Counted from the stretch's first letter, positions 1-9,270 are shown. The stretch: 64,000 bases of DNA from Arthrobacter stackebrandtii (GCF_017876675.1 NZ_JAGIOI010000001.1:372001-436000); one strand, 5' to 3'. Notes: a model not told the origin generated them from the letters alone. Translations and numbers: made by a program.

Positions 1-36
1 GATTCCCACAGACCAGCTGCAATCTTCCGGGCAACA

Positions 37-570
37 TCAGTTCGGGGCGAAAAGTCCGCCACCTGTGAAGTTGGTGCACGAATAGGCAAAGGTTGCATTG
101 TTCCGCTTGGTGGCGCCGGAGCCAAGGAGCACAATTCCTGCAAACCACGCTGAAACTGGTGTACCCGCTGTTGTAACGGTCATCCCTGGATGGCTGAACG
201 TGACTACTTTCAATCCGTCTTCCTCGGTCTCAACCCATGTCCACGAGTAGAGCTCCGCAACTGCTGTCCATTCCGTGTAGCCGTCCGGGAAGGTAGCTAC
301 GAGCGTGATCTCACCTGTCGTGGTCCCAGCCGGGCCCTCAAGCGTAAAGTTCCCGCCGGTCAGCGTGACTTCCTGGATAACGCCTTCAACCGTATTGGTA
401 TTGGTACCGCCGGAAAAGATGTACCTTTCCTGAAAAACCGGATCGCTGGCTGACGCGGCGGGCGCGGCAACCGCTACGGCAATAACCGGCAGGGACCATG
501 CGGCACCTTTGACAACTCGGCGGCGAGTGTGGCTGCTCAGAACTGAATCTTCAATGACTTTGTTTTCCAT
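37..570 (-). CDS. Small Tat-exported protein, paralogue 1
   Basis: A 177-residue protein with a twin-arginine export signal: a basic RRR-V-V-K stretch near residue 17 followed by GAAWSLPVIAVAVAAPAASA, with a likely cut after ASA. The rest is Thr/Gly/Val-rich and looks like a beta-sheet secreted domain, with no lipobox, no sorting signal and no C-terminal membrane helix. It is one of four proteins in this window with the same KGAAWSxPVIA signal (1267-1815, 8043-8585, 40644-41156), and their mature parts diverge strongly. GGAAGG lies about 12 bases before the ATG. The gene follows the AraC-type regulator at 2005-2985 and paralogue 2 on the same strand, but long gaps make a single transcript uncertain. 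Function is unknown; the Tat assignment rests on the motif. Confidence 0.75.
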   Translation of the reverse strand: MENKVIEDSVLSSHTRRRVVKGAAWSLPVIAVAVAAPAASASDPVFQERYIFSGGTNTNTVEGVIQEVTLTGGNFTLEGPAGTTTGEITLVATFPDGYTEWTAVAELYSWTWVETEEDGLKVVTFSHPGMTVTTAGTPVSAWFAGIVLLGSGATKRNNATFAYSCTNFTGGGLFAPN

Positions 571-1266
571 GATGGTGGATACCTTCCGGGAGGACTTGCT
601 GGATCTTGTGACTCATCCATCCAAACTCCCGGCGTCTGCCGCAGTGGTCAAAAGCACCCAGGTACTCGCCTACATCACCCTTTAAATCACCCGTCGCCCT
701 CATGGTGAGAGATGGCCCCGGGCCACGAGCCTCGTGCGCTGTTCAAGCGGTGGCTTCCGCGGGTTCTCATGTTCGACGGCGGAACTCGCCTTAATCTGTT
801 GGCGCACAAGTGCGCGGCGGCCCACCGTTACGACGAAAGAATGCCTCCGGAGATGGTCCCATTCAGCTGTGAGAATCACACCAACAAGCAAGGCGTCCGC
901 AAGGAGCAGGTCGTAGGTGACCACCTGGCCATGGGAAACCGGAACCACGGTCAGCTCAACTCAATCGTTCTCAGGCAACTGGCCGACGCCCCACGTGGGT
1001 GAGGGCGGTCCCCATTGTTGGCATGTGCCCTCTCACGACATCACTTGGAGGGTGAAAACCGACTCCCACCCGGCGACGGCAGCCCACGATACCGCGCCGA
1101 CCACCAGTACGGCCCGGCAGGGAATCCAATCCCCGCCAGGCCGGCAACCTGATATTCCTGCAAGATCCAAGCTCTCAAGCGCTACTTCGCCAAAGGCACC
1201 ACCCTTGTTCTGCTGCCTGATTTCGGCAAAAGGAACAAGAATGAGCAGAGACTTCACCGTCGAGTG
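571..1266. other. Gap between Tat paralogues, no supported gene
   Basis: About 700 bases separate paralogues 1 and 2. Open frames on both strands here (for example 700-948 and 1033-1257, minus) match no family I recognise and lack convincing ribosome binding sites. The AGGAAG/GGGAGG stretch just upstream of 570 probably belongs to the leader of paralogue 1. The region may hold decayed coding DNA, but I see no conserved motif. Confidence 0.4.
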
Positions 1267-1815
1267 TTAACCGCGCGATCCGGGGGAACGCCCGTCGACA
1301 AAGTCCCCAAAAACGTCCGAATAGACGTTTAACGTCGCGTAGTTGATTCCGTTCGCACCAGTGCCAGTGAAGACCGCCCCGGGAAAGTTCAGGGTTTCTG
1401 TTGCAGCCGAGGTGAGGGTCAGCCCGGGATGGAAAAATTCGATACTGAGAGGGGACGTGCCGACGAATGTAATCGTCCATTCACCGAGAGTTCCCCCATC
1501 GACCAGGTCTGTGGTGTAGCCCGTAGGCGCAGTCGCCGTGATGTAGACACCACCAGAAGTTGTGCCGGGTTCGCCGCTGAGCGTGAGAGAGCCGAGGGTA
1601 TAGAAAATGTCTCCGCGGGTTCCGGGTACACCTTGGGCGGCCACGGTGATGGTGTTGTCGAATTTCGAAGGTATCAGCGAAGCCGACGCTGCCGGCGCAG
1701 CAACCGCCGCGGCAATGACGGGCACGGACCATGCCGCACCCTTGATGATCGTGCGCCTGTTGGAGCTGCGCTCCGCGGCTGAGTTTTGGACGGCTGAATT
1801 TGCATTGACTGCCAT
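1267..1815 (-). CDS. Small Tat-exported protein, paralogue 2
   Basis: A 182-residue protein with N-terminal RR-T-I-I-KGAAWSVPVIAAAVAAPAASAS, fitting the consensus x-RR-x-(V/I)-(V/I/L)-K of Tat signals, then a hydrophobic stretch and an ASA cleavage site. The mature domain is rich in Thr, Gly and Ser with alternating hydrophobics, suggesting beta structure (residues 50-175). AAGGA stands 11 bases before the ATG. It lies 190 bases downstream of the AraC-type regulator (2005-2985) in the same orientation, the same order as the regulator/paralogue pair at 41321-42277 and 40644-41156. No anchor is visible, so it is probably released or held non-covalently at the surface. Biochemical function unknown. 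Confidence 0.75.
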   Translation of the reverse strand: MAVNANSAVQNSAAERSSNRRTIIKGAAWSVPVIAAAVAAPAASASLIPSKFDNTITVAAQGVPGTRGDIFYTLGSLTLSGEPGTTSGGVYITATAPTGYTTDLVDGGTLGEWTITFVGTSPLSIEFFHPGLTLTSAATETLNFPGAVFTGTGANGINYATLNVYSDVFGDFVDGRSPGSRG

Positions 1816-2004
1816 GAAATTGAGTTTCCTTTAGTGAAAATGGATCCACCGGCTCGAAGACGTCATTGCTTCGGCCGTTGAGGCCCGCATTACGTCAAGG
1901 CCCGCATTCGACCATAGGAAGTTCCACGAAAGGAAGAAAAGCAATTGCCGCACTTGGCGCATCAAGTGGGCAAAATGTCGCATTTTACGTTTTTGCGGCT
2001 TGGA

Positions 2005-2985
2005 TTAATCCGCAGAGTGGAGTGCGTCACTTTCCGCCGTGGCCACCGGATTCTTCCTGATCGTGGACGGGGATTCGCCGTAAAAACGCCAAAAAGCACG
2101 CCGCATCACCTCCACGGAGCTGAATCCACTCAAGGACGCAATCTCACTAAGGGGCAGGTGCGGTCGTTCGGGCAGCAGGTGGCGCGCATGACTGGTTCGA
2201 CGCGCACGCAACTCGTCGGCCAGGCTGATGTCCTGATCGGCGCAGGCACGCTCCAGCGAACGCCGAGAGAGGCCAATTTCGTCGGCAACGTCCCCGGGAG
2301 TAAAGGCAATGGCGCGGTACCGCCGCTCGATGACTTGCCGTGCGTGGGCCACGGTGTCCATCACCGGCGCAACCGACGAGGCTTCCAAGGCGAGCGCCCG
2401 GGCAACTTCCCGCGTGAGTTCACGCAGAACCTGGGAACTGCCAACATCCTGGTCATCAGGGGAATCGACGACGCCGCAGATGTAGGCATATGCGGCCCGG
2501 AAGATCGGAGAATCCGTGCGGATGTTTCCCACTTCGGCAGAGGAGAACGCCAGCGGCCTGATCTCGTTCTGATCGAAGGAAAAGAAGGCCATCTCAGTGT
2601 CGCTTGTTATCTCAATCACGGCCGAGCTGGACCCCGAAAAGACAACGCCGACTCCCCCCTCTGGCGCAATGGCCGTTGTGGCATCCCCTCGGAGCTGGAC
2701 AGTCCCTTTGTTGACCAGGACAAACATATGGCGCCGCTGTGAAGACAACCGCTTCCGGTTCCACACCACTGTCATGGGACTGACACGAATATGGGCCACT
2801 GCGAACGCGTTAAAGCGAAGCCCCTTGACGTACGTGTTGGCGGGCACTTGTTGGTCGATGATCTCCAGAGCGGAGAATTTGAGAATCTTCTCCTCAACTT
2901 TCCGGTTTTCCCCACTGAGGTGAAATTTGAACGTTTTGTACCCGCTCAGGGAGGCCCACCCGTGCACCTCATTAAAATCTGTCAT
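2005..2985 (-). CDS. AraC/XylS-type transcriptional regulator
   Basis: A 326-residue regulator. The last 100 residues carry the two helix-turn-helix units of the AraC family: DVADEIGLSRRSLERACAD for the first and SEIASLSGFSSVEVMRRAFW followed by RFYGESPSTIRK for the second. The N-terminal 200 residues resemble the AraC-binding-like cupin of this class (RLSSQRRHMFVLVNKG... core). I chose the ATG at 2985 over the upstream one because GGGGGA precedes it by about 8 bases; a similar GGGGGA precedes the related regulator at 42277. The likely targets are the Tat-exported proteins directly downstream. The effector cannot be read from sequence. The architecture is AraC-like with good confidence; the target is inferred from gene order only. 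Confidence 0.85.
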   Translation of the reverse strand: MTDFNEVHGWASLSGYKTFKFHLSGENRKVEEKILKFSALEIIDQQVPANTYVKGLRFNAFAVAHIRVSPMTVVWNRKRLSSQRRHMFVLVNKGTVQLRGDATTAIAPEGGVGVVFSGSSSAVIEITSDTEMAFFSFDQNEIRPLAFSSAEVGNIRTDSPIFRAAYAYICGVVDSPDDQDVGSSQVLRELTREVARALALEASSVAPVMDTVAHARQVIERRYRAIAFTPGDVADEIGLSRRSLERACADQDISLADELRARRTSHARHLLPERPHLPLSEIASLSGFSSVEVMRRAFWRFYGESPSTIRKNPVATAESDALHSAD

Positions 2986-3240
2986 GTTTTCAGTCCCCCA
3001 AGACCGGTTTTTCAAGTCCGTGTGCCATGTGGGAACTCCCCTAATGGCACATCGAGCCGGCAGACCACTTTAAACGGTCGCCCATGCAATGCTTCAACAA
3101 ATAAGACTAACGGACAGTTTCAGATAGCCCGTCGGAGCCCGTCCAAGTCGGGTTTACCACGCCCTATGTGAAGGTTTGCGACACTCCGACAGCACCAGGG
3201 CCATGAAAGCGGCGACGGTGTCATTTTTTGCGCGCACGAC

Positions 3241-3269
3241 GGCGGGGCCGAACCTCCCAGCGCCCCGCC
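3241..3269 (-). terminator. GC-rich hairpin after mfd
   Basis: GGCGGGGC and GCCCCGCC form a perfect 8-bp stem around a 13-base loop, starting 14 bases past the mfd stop. There is no U-run on the mfd side, so this would be a tail-less stem-loop terminator of the kind often proposed in actinobacteria. Moderate to low confidence. Confidence 0.4.
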
Positions 3270-3282
3270 GCCTCCCAGCGCG

Positions 3283-6200
3283 CTACTTCACTGGGACGGG
3301 TGCCGCCACGGTTTCCGGGGTGACCTCGAAGATCGCCTCGAGCACGCCCTGCGCCCACTTGAGCACCTCAGCGTCGGCCAGGTCCCGGCCACCAATGCGG
3401 GCCGTCTTCGGCTTGGGAATCAGCACCGCGTTCAGGGCAGGCTTCACCATGGACCCCGGGTACATGCGGGTCAGGCGCATCTCCTTGGATTCGGGCAGTT
3501 CGGCCGGGGCGAACTTGATGAAGTTCCCCTGCATAGCCACATCCGTTAGGCCTGCGGCACGGGCCAGGACCTTGAAGTTGGCCACAGCGAGCAGGTTCAC
3601 GGCCGCCTGCGGCAGCTCGCCATATCTGTCGATGAGCTCGTCCTCAACCTCGGCGATGGCCTCAACCGTGACGGCGGCGGCCAGCTTGCGGTAGGCCTCT
3701 AGGCGCAGCCGCTCCCCCGGCACATAGTCGTGGGGCAGGTGGGCGTTGACGGGCAGCTCAATCTTCATCTCGGCCACCCGCTCTTCGCCTTCACCCCTGA
3801 ACTCAGCCACGGCCTCGCCCACCAGACGGATGTACAAATCGAAGCCCACGCCCTGGATGTGGCCCGACTGCTCCCCGCCCAGCAGGTTTCCGGCGCCACG
3901 GATCTCCAGGTCCTTCATGGCCAGCGCCATGCCGGCCCCGAGCTCGTTGTGCGCCGCCACGGCCTTGAGCCGTTCCAGCGCCACTTCGCCGAGGGGCTTG
4001 TCCGCGGGGTAAAGGAAGTACGCGTAGGCACGCTCGCGCCCGCGCCCCACCCGCCCGCGCAGCTGGTGCAGCTGCGAGAGCCCGTAGTTGTTGGCCTGCT
4101 CCACAATCAGGGTGTTGGCATTGGATATGTCCAGGCCCGTCTCGATGATGGTGGTGCACACCAGCACGTCGAAGCGTTTCTCCCAGAAGTCCACGATGAT
4201 CTGTTCCAGCCGGGCCTCGGACATTTGCCCGTGGGCCACGGCCACGCGCGCATCGGGGACCAGCTGCTGGATGTGCGCGGCCGTCCGGTCAATTGATTTG
4301 ACCCGGTTGTGCACATAAAAGACCTGGCCTTCGCGCATCAGCTCGCGCCGGATGGCGGCGCCCACCTGCTTGTCGCTGTGCGCGCCCACGTACGTCAGCA
4401 CGGGGTGGCGCTCCTCCGGAGGGGTGGCCAGGGTGGACGTCTCCCGGATCCCCGTCATGGACATCTCGAGGGTTCGCGGAATCGGTGTGGCGCTCATGGC
4501 CAGAACGTCCACGTTGGTGCGCATCTTCTTCAGCGCCTCCTTGTGCTCCACACCAAAGCGCTGCTCTTCATCCACAATCACCAGGCCCAGGTCCTTGAAC
4601 GCGAAGTCCTTGGACAGGAGCCGGTGCGTGCCAATGACCACATCAACGGAGCCGTTCTTCACGCCCTCCACGATTTCCTTGGATTCCTTGGCAGTCTGGA
4701 ATCGCGACAGCGGCGCCACCCGCACAGGGAAGCCGGAGAAACGTTCGTTGAACGTCTCGTAGTGCTGCTGCGCCAGCAGCGTGGTGGGCACCAGCACCGC
4801 CACCTGCTTGCCGTCCTGGACCGCCTTGAACGCTGCCCGGACCGCGATCTCGGTCTTGCCGTACCCCACGTCGCCGGAGATCAGCCGGTCCATGGGGACT
4901 TCCTTCTCCATGTCGGCCTTGACCTCGTTGATGGCCACCAGCTGGTCGGGCGTCTCCACATACGGGAATGCCTCCTCCAGCTCGGCCTGCCAGGGCGTGT
5001 CCGGCCCAAACGCATGCCCGCGGCTGGCCATGCGCGCCGAGTACAGCCGGATCAGCTCCCCGGCAATCTCCTTGACGGCCTTGCGCGCCTTCGACTTCGT
5101 GGCCGCCCAGTCCGAGCCGCCCATCTTCGACAGCGCCGGCGCGTCGCCGCCAACATACGCCGTCACCTGGTCCAGCTGGTCGGTCGGCACGAACAGCCTG
5201 TCGCCCGGCGCCCCTCGCTTGGCAGGGGCATATTCCAGCACCAAGTATTCACGCAGCCCGGCCGCCCCGCCCACGCCGGCGCCCGGCACCTTGCGCTGGA
5301 TCAGCTCCACAAACTTGCCCACACCGTGCTGTTCGTGTACCACATAGTCCCCCGCCTCAAGCTGGAGAGGGTCGACGGCGTTCCGGCGTTTGGAGGGCAT
5401 CTTGCGCATGTCCCGGGTCGAGACCGCGGAGGCCCGCCCCAGCAGGTCGGCCTCGGTCAGCAGTCCCAGTTTCAGTGAGTCGAGCACAAAGCCGCGCCCG
5501 GTGTCGGCAGTGGTCACCTCGATGATGCCCGGCTGCGGTTCCTTGTCCAGGGTTTCCACGCGCGACGCCGGGATGTTGGCTTCGTGGAACAGTTCGGCCA
5601 GGCGCTGGGCCGGGCCGGGCCCCTGGGTGGCAACCACCACGCGCCACTGGTCCTTGACGCGGGCGCCGATGAATTCCATCATCTCCGCCACATCGCCGCG
5701 GTAGCCTCGCGGTTCGCGGGCGTTCAGGTTCAACACGTCGGTGCTCGGGTCCAGTTCCTCATCCTGCACCAGCGAGCCCAGCGTCCACCAGGCCACCTGG
5801 TGTTCCAGCGCCGTGGCCCGGGTTTCTGCCAGCGACTTAAATCCCGCCGAGGCAAGGTCCACGCCGGCGCCCCCCTGCCCGGCCTGCGCCAGGTCCAGCG
5901 GGGCACTGCCGCCGTCGGACGCTGTGGACCAGGCCGCCTCGAGGAATTCGGCGTTGGTCGATTCCAGGTCGTGCGCGCGGGCGCTGACCTTCTCCGGATC
6001 AAGCACAACACTGATGGATCCGGCAGGCAGCAGGGAGGACAGCGGCACCATGCCGTCCACCAGTGCCGGGGCCAGGGACTCCATGCCTTCCACGGCAATG
6101 CCGCCGGCGATTTTTTCTAGCATGCCGGCGGCACCCGGCATCGCGTCCTTGAGCTTGGCAGCCCTGCCCATGACCGTGGGGGTGATCAGGATTTCGCGGC

Positions 6201-6948
6201 ACGGCGGTGCATACAGCTCCGCCGGGTGCTCCACGGACCCCTTCACGGAGGTCAGGGTTCGCTGGTCGGCAATGCTGAACCAGCGCATTGAGTCCACCTC
6301 GTCGCCGAAGAACTCGACGCGAACCGGGTGGTTGTCGGTGGGGGCAAAGACGTCAATGATGCCACCGCGGACGGCAAATTCGCCGCGCCGGGTCACCATG
6401 TCCACGCGCGCATAGGCAGCATCGGAGAGCCGCTTGATCAGCTCGCCAAACTCCAACTCCTCCCCCACTTTCACGCGCACCGGCACCAGCTCGCCCAGCC
6501 CGGCCACCAGCGGCTGCACCACGGCGCGGATCGGCGCCACCACCACGCGGAGGTGCTCACCCGGATCCAGTTCCGGGTGCGCCAGGCGGCGCAGCACAGA
6601 GAGCCGGCGGCCCACGGTGTCCGATCGCGGAGACAGCCGCTCATGCGGCAGCGTCTCCCAGCTCGGGAATTCGGCAATGGCGGCATCAGGGAGGTAGGAG
6701 CGCAGCGCGTCCACGGTGTCCTCGGCCTCGCGGCCGGTCGCCGTCACGGCCAGCACCACGCCCGGGGTGCCGGCACCCCGCTCGGCAAGCCCGTCGGCCA
6801 TCTCCGCCAGCAGCACGGCGCGCATGCCCGCAGGGGCACTGAAAGACACATCCGTGCTGCGGGTGGCCGGGTCGGCAGCGGCGTATCCGCGGACTCGGGC
6901 AAACAGGGGGTCTTCGTTCAGTGCGCTCCGCAAACCTGCAAGGTTCAT
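3283..6948 (-). CDS. mfd: Transcription-repair coupling factor Mfd
   Basis: A 1221-residue ATP-driven DNA translocase that removes stalled RNA polymerase at lesions and recruits UvrA. Domains in order: UvrB-like N-terminal modules (about 1-400); the CarD-like RNA polymerase interaction domain near 515-580 (GDYVVHEQHGVGKFVELIQR); the superfamily 2 helicase core with Walker A GDVGYGKTE, Walker B/motif II DEEQRFG, SATPIPRT and motif VI QLRGRVGRGRERAYAY; then the C-terminal TRCF domain. The length matches actinobacterial Mfd. AAGGAG lies 8 bases before the ATG. The gene stands alone here, between the Tat-protein/AraC genes and a DUF2505 gene on the opposite strand. No abnormality seen. Confidence 0.98.
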   Translation of the reverse strand: MNLAGLRSALNEDPLFARVRGYAAADPATRSTDVSFSAPAGMRAVLLAEMADGLAERGAGTPGVVLAVTATGREAEDTVDALRSYLPDAAIAEFPSWETLPHERLSPRSDTVGRRLSVLRRLAHPELDPGEHLRVVVAPIRAVVQPLVAGLGELVPVRVKVGEELEFGELIKRLSDAAYARVDMVTRRGEFAVRGGIIDVFAPTDNHPVRVEFFGDEVDSMRWFSIADQRTLTSVKGSVEHPAELYAPPCREILITPTVMGRAAKLKDAMPGAAGMLEKIAGGIAVEGMESLAPALVDGMVPLSSLLPAGSISVVLDPEKVSARAHDLESTNAEFLEAAWSTASDGGSAPLDLAQAGQGGAGVDLASAGFKSLAETRATALEHQVAWWTLGSLVQDEELDPSTDVLNLNAREPRGYRGDVAEMMEFIGARVKDQWRVVVATQGPGPAQRLAELFHEANIPASRVETLDKEPQPGIIEVTTADTGRGFVLDSLKLGLLTEADLLGRASAVSTRDMRKMPSKRRNAVDPLQLEAGDYVVHEQHGVGKFVELIQRKVPGAGVGGAAGLREYLVLEYAPAKRGAPGDRLFVPTDQLDQVTAYVGGDAPALSKMGGSDWAATKSKARKAVKEIAGELIRLYSARMASRGHAFGPDTPWQAELEEAFPYVETPDQLVAINEVKADMEKEVPMDRLISGDVGYGKTEIAVRAAFKAVQDGKQVAVLVPTTLLAQQHYETFNERFSGFPVRVAPLSRFQTAKESKEIVEGVKNGSVDVVIGTHRLLSKDFAFKDLGLVIVDEEQRFGVEHKEALKKMRTNVDVLAMSATPIPRTLEMSMTGIRETSTLATPPEERHPVLTYVGAHSDKQVGAAIRRELMREGQVFYVHNRVKSIDRTAAHIQQLVPDARVAVAHGQMSEARLEQIIVDFWEKRFDVLVCTTIIETGLDISNANTLIVEQANNYGLSQLHQLRGRVGRGRERAYAYFLYPADKPLGEVALERLKAVAAHNELGAGMALAMKDLEIRGAGNLLGGEQSGHIQGVGFDLYIRLVGEAVAEFRGEGEERVAEMKIELPVNAHLPHDYVPGERLRLEAYRKLAAAVTVEAIAEVEDELIDRYGELPQAAVNLLAVANFKVLARAAGLTDVAMQGNFIKFAPAELPESKEMRLTRMYPGSMVKPALNAVLIPKPKTARIGGRDLADAEVLKWAQGVLEAIFEVTPETVAAPVPVK

Positions 6949-7163
6949 GGGTGTTTTCTCCTTGGTGCACCTTTATATACAGTGCATGGTGCTGGTGCAT
7001 GATGGGCACCTGTCGGCGGGCGCCACGAAATTCGGTTCGTGCTTGCCCAAAGACAGCACGAAAGCCCGAACCTTTGTTACAAGGTCCGGGACATGTTCAG
7101 CTTACTATCCGCCAGCCTTGCTATCCTAGGACCTGCCCAAAAATCCACACCATGGAGGAACCA

Positions 7164-7664
7164 ATGGCGCTTGCCGCCTCAACCACGCTCGCCGCATCCG
7201 CACAGAGCGTGACCGATGTCTTTACCAACGAAGAATTCATCAAGCACGTCAGCGAAACCGTGGGGGGCGAGCTGAAGTCATTCACCATTAGCGGACCCAC
7301 CTCAGGTGCGTTCACCACCACCACGGTGCGCACGCTGCCCACCACCCGCATGCCCGACATCGCCAAGAAGGTCCTCGGCGACTCCCTGACGGTCACGCAG
7401 GAAGAGTCCTGGAGTGCCCCGGCCGCCGACGGCTCACGCACCAACACCATCAAGCTCACCGTGGCGAAGGCGCCCGTTGACGTCACTGCCGAGCAGAAGC
7501 TCGTCGTCAACGGCGACTCAACGGTCGTGGAGCTCTCCGGCGACGTCAAGTCCAGCGTCCCGTTCCTGGGCGGCAAGATCGCTTCCGCGGCCGAGCCCGT
7601 CATCGGCCGCGCCCTGAACCTGCAGGCCACGCTGGCGCAGGAATGGCTGGCTTCGCACAGCTAG
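7164..7664 (+). CDS. DUF2505 family protein
   Basis: A 166-residue cytosolic protein of the DUF2505 family, common in actinobacteria and thought to have a START/SRPBCC-like fold. Typical features are the N-terminal helix followed by FTNEEF and the alternating segment TEEQ...VDVTAEQKLVVNGD in the middle, with the closing helix QATLAQEWLASHS. I place the start at 7164 because GGAGG at 7155-7159 sits properly before it; the ATG at 7152 would overlap that site. It is transcribed divergently from mfd and followed by a strong hairpin (7702-7740), so probably monocistronic. No function is established for the family. Confidence 0.85.
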   Translation: MALAASTTLAASAQSVTDVFTNEEFIKHVSETVGGELKSFTISGPTSGAFTTTTVRTLPTTRMPDIAKKVLGDSLTVTQEESWSAPAADGSRTNTIKLTVAKAPVDVTAEQKLVVNGDSTVVELSGDVKSSVPFLGGKIASAAEPVIGRALNLQATLAQEWLASHS

Positions 7665-7701
7665 TTCGAGCACGACGGCGCCCGGCCTGCCCAGGTGCCC
7701 T

Positions 7702-7740
7702 GACGAAAGGCGCACAACCACTGGTTGTGCGCCTTTCGTC
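7702..7740 (+). terminator. Strong intrinsic hairpin after DUF2505 gene
   Basis: A perfect 19-bp inverted repeat (7702-7720 and 7722-7740, core AAGGCGCACAACCA) lies 37 bases past the DUF2505 stop codon. The GC-rich stem followed by TTTC is consistent with a rho-independent terminator. Confidence 0.8.
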
Positions 7741-8042
7741 GTTTCCACAGCATTCAGGCCCTAAGTTAATTCCCCCTATTGGCCAGATGGCCTACCCTCC
7801 GCCTCGGCCAAGTTCGGGGAACAGTTGTCCTACGACCAAAGCACCCGCCCCACCATGCGGCAACCTCCGGGATAGCCAGCGTGAAAATGTGTCAAGAGAA
7901 CCGCAAAATGGCCTCAAAGGGCCAAACTTGACTTTGTGGCTCTGATTGGGACTTTCGAAGATCGCTCGGTATTATCCAGATTAGCCACGTGGCCAATTCT
8001 TGATCATCCGCCTTTCGACCCTCGATGGAGATTGCCGTAATA

Positions 8043-8585
8043 ATGAACAACGAAGAACGCTCACCGAAGCGCCGGTCCGTCCTCAAGGGTGCTGCCTGGA
8101 GCACACCGGTCATCGCTGCCGCAATCGCCGCCCCGGCCGCATCCGCCAGTACACCGGCCCCGAACGATGAAGCGAACTACTTCTGGGATTCCTCTGCCGG
8201 CGCGGAGCCGACAACGCTGTCTTCAATACCAGGCGCTCCCGACATGCAGTACAGCGGCCAGATCATTTACCGCGCAGAGCCCTGGTTCACTGCATCCGGA
8301 ACAATGAACCTAACGATTACGTTCAATACGCCTGTTTCCCTTGTCCCGGGGTCGCTCATTCCAGGATGGACAGTGTCATCCCCGGCCGACCCATCGGTTC
8401 CTGCGACTTCCTTTGTAATCTCTTCGTCGAACTTTTCTTTTGGAGGTAACTTGACCTTCAAGCTAGTCCCAGATACCGCCGGGACAATCACAGCCACTTC
8501 AAGTATGGAGTTCGTCAACTCCGGTACACCGGAAGCTTCGTGGTCTAACGAAACGCCAGTAGCGACTGGAGAGTGGACCCCTTAA
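8043..8585 (+). CDS. Small Tat-exported protein, paralogue 3
   Basis: A 180-residue protein starting MNNEERSPKRRSVLKGAAWS, then TPVIAAAIAAPAASAS: the same Tat-type signal as the three paralogues at 37-570, 1267-1815 and 40644-41156. The mature region is Ser/Thr/Pro-rich with beta-type alternation and has no anchor. The start at 8043 is preferred over 8025 because GGAG lies upstream of it and the RR motif is then at the usual distance; spacing is long (12), so this is not certain. Unlike the other copies it has no adjacent AraC gene and is flanked by its own strong terminator (8605-8643). The upstream 300 bases presumably hold its promoter. Function unknown. Confidence 0.75.
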   Translation: MNNEERSPKRRSVLKGAAWSTPVIAAAIAAPAASASTPAPNDEANYFWDSSAGAEPTTLSSIPGAPDMQYSGQIIYRAEPWFTASGTMNLTITFNTPVSLVPGSLIPGWTVSSPADPSVPATSFVISSSNFSFGGNLTFKLVPDTAGTITATSSMEFVNSGTPEASWSNETPVATGEWTP

Positions 8586-8604
8586 TTGGCAGGCTAACAC
8601 TTAG

Positions 8605-8643
8605 ATAGGTGGGGCCCTGGATCTTTGCCAGGGCCCCACCTAT
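8605..8643 (+). terminator. Intrinsic terminator after Tat paralogue 3
   Basis: A perfect 16-bp inverted repeat, 8605-8620 with 8628-8643 (ATAGGTGGGGCCCTGG and its complement), around a 7-base loop, 20 bases after the stop codon. It separates paralogue 3 from the IS relic and the convergent SipW operon, and may work for both strands. Confidence 0.8.
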
Positions 8644-8743
8644 GTGACAGTTTTAGCTTGCGATACGCCCCAAACACCTGCGATTGCAGATCGATGGCTT
8701 GCACCATCTAAGTCACACAGGCTTTGCAGGACCCCAACTCTCC

Positions 8744-9018
8744 CAGGGCACTTGCAAAGTCGGTTGGTTGATATTTGGGCCAGCGAGTTTGAGTGCGAGG
8801 TGCGGGTAGTTGTGTGCGGCTCGGGTGGCTTTGGCGTGATGGGGTTCGCCTTCCAGATACATGATCGCGATGGCGATATTCCTGAGAAATTCCATCACGT
8901 GGGGTGAGTTGTCTTCGCGGATCTGGATGGAGTCTTCCCGCCAGGTCACGTCCGGCCATTGGAGGCCGCTTTCTATTTTCCAGTGGCCACGGATCAGGCT
9001 GCCGATAAGCGCTGGCTT
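8744..9018 (-). pseudogene. ISAs1-family transposase relic (3' end)
   Basis: On the minus strand this translates to the last 85 or so residues of an ISAs1-type transposase: LIGSLIRGHWKIESGLQW, DVTWRED, LRNIAIAI, then NYPHLALKLAG. It aligns along its length with the C terminus of the intact transposase at 16042-17184 but differs at many positions. The fragment ends at an 18-base terminal repeat (CAGGGCACTTGCAAAGTC, 8744-8761) related to the ends of the complete element at 15908-17204. The 5' part of the element is missing; at 9018 the sequence switches to a relic of a signal-peptidase-like gene. It is an old, truncated copy, not a recent duplicate. Confidence 0.8.
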
Positions 9019-9197
9019 CCTGCGGGCGCCGACCATGAAATATCGCTGTTCTGGTTACCTGTTCCGGAAGCTGCACACGTCAAATCCGTCGGAGCCTTCA
9101 TCACTCCCATAGCTACGGACGACTTCGCGTCGGTAGTTGCAATCATGGCCGCGTTGGTTGGCTCCCCGTTCAACACCAATCCTGCGCCCGGATCAGC
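9019..9197 (-). pseudogene. Relic of a SipW-like peptidase paralogue
   Basis: The minus-strand reading contains AAMIATTDAKSSVAMGVMKA and CAASGTGNQN..ISWSAPAG, closely matching AAMAVTADAKSSITLGVMQP and CASSGTGDQN..ISWSAPVD in the intact gene at 9271-10374. Just before it, PGAGLVLNG resembles PGIGLVLKG of the peptidase domain, which in the intact gene lies more than 100 residues earlier. The relic therefore looks like a second copy with an internal deletion. It abuts the ISAs1 scrap at 9018, so the insertion and later deletions probably destroyed this paralogue. Confidence 0.6.
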
Positions 9198-9270
9198 TGG
9201 ACTCTGGTATTTGGGTATCCCCTTTCCTGTGAAACAAGTACCTGGAATCAGATGTGGACCCAGCTCCCGG

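Noticed and set aside
700-948. 82-codon minus-strand frame between Tat paralogues
   Set aside because: No ribosome site or family resemblance; recorded as an uncertain gap.
2005-3015. Upstream ATG (3015) for the first AraC-type gene
   Set aside because: No ribosome site; ATG at 2985 has GGGGGA at good distance.
3241-3269. Hairpin plus T-run as a plus-strand terminator
   Set aside because: The T-run precedes the stem on the plus strand, so it does not form a standard terminator; kept only as a tail-less hairpin after mfd.
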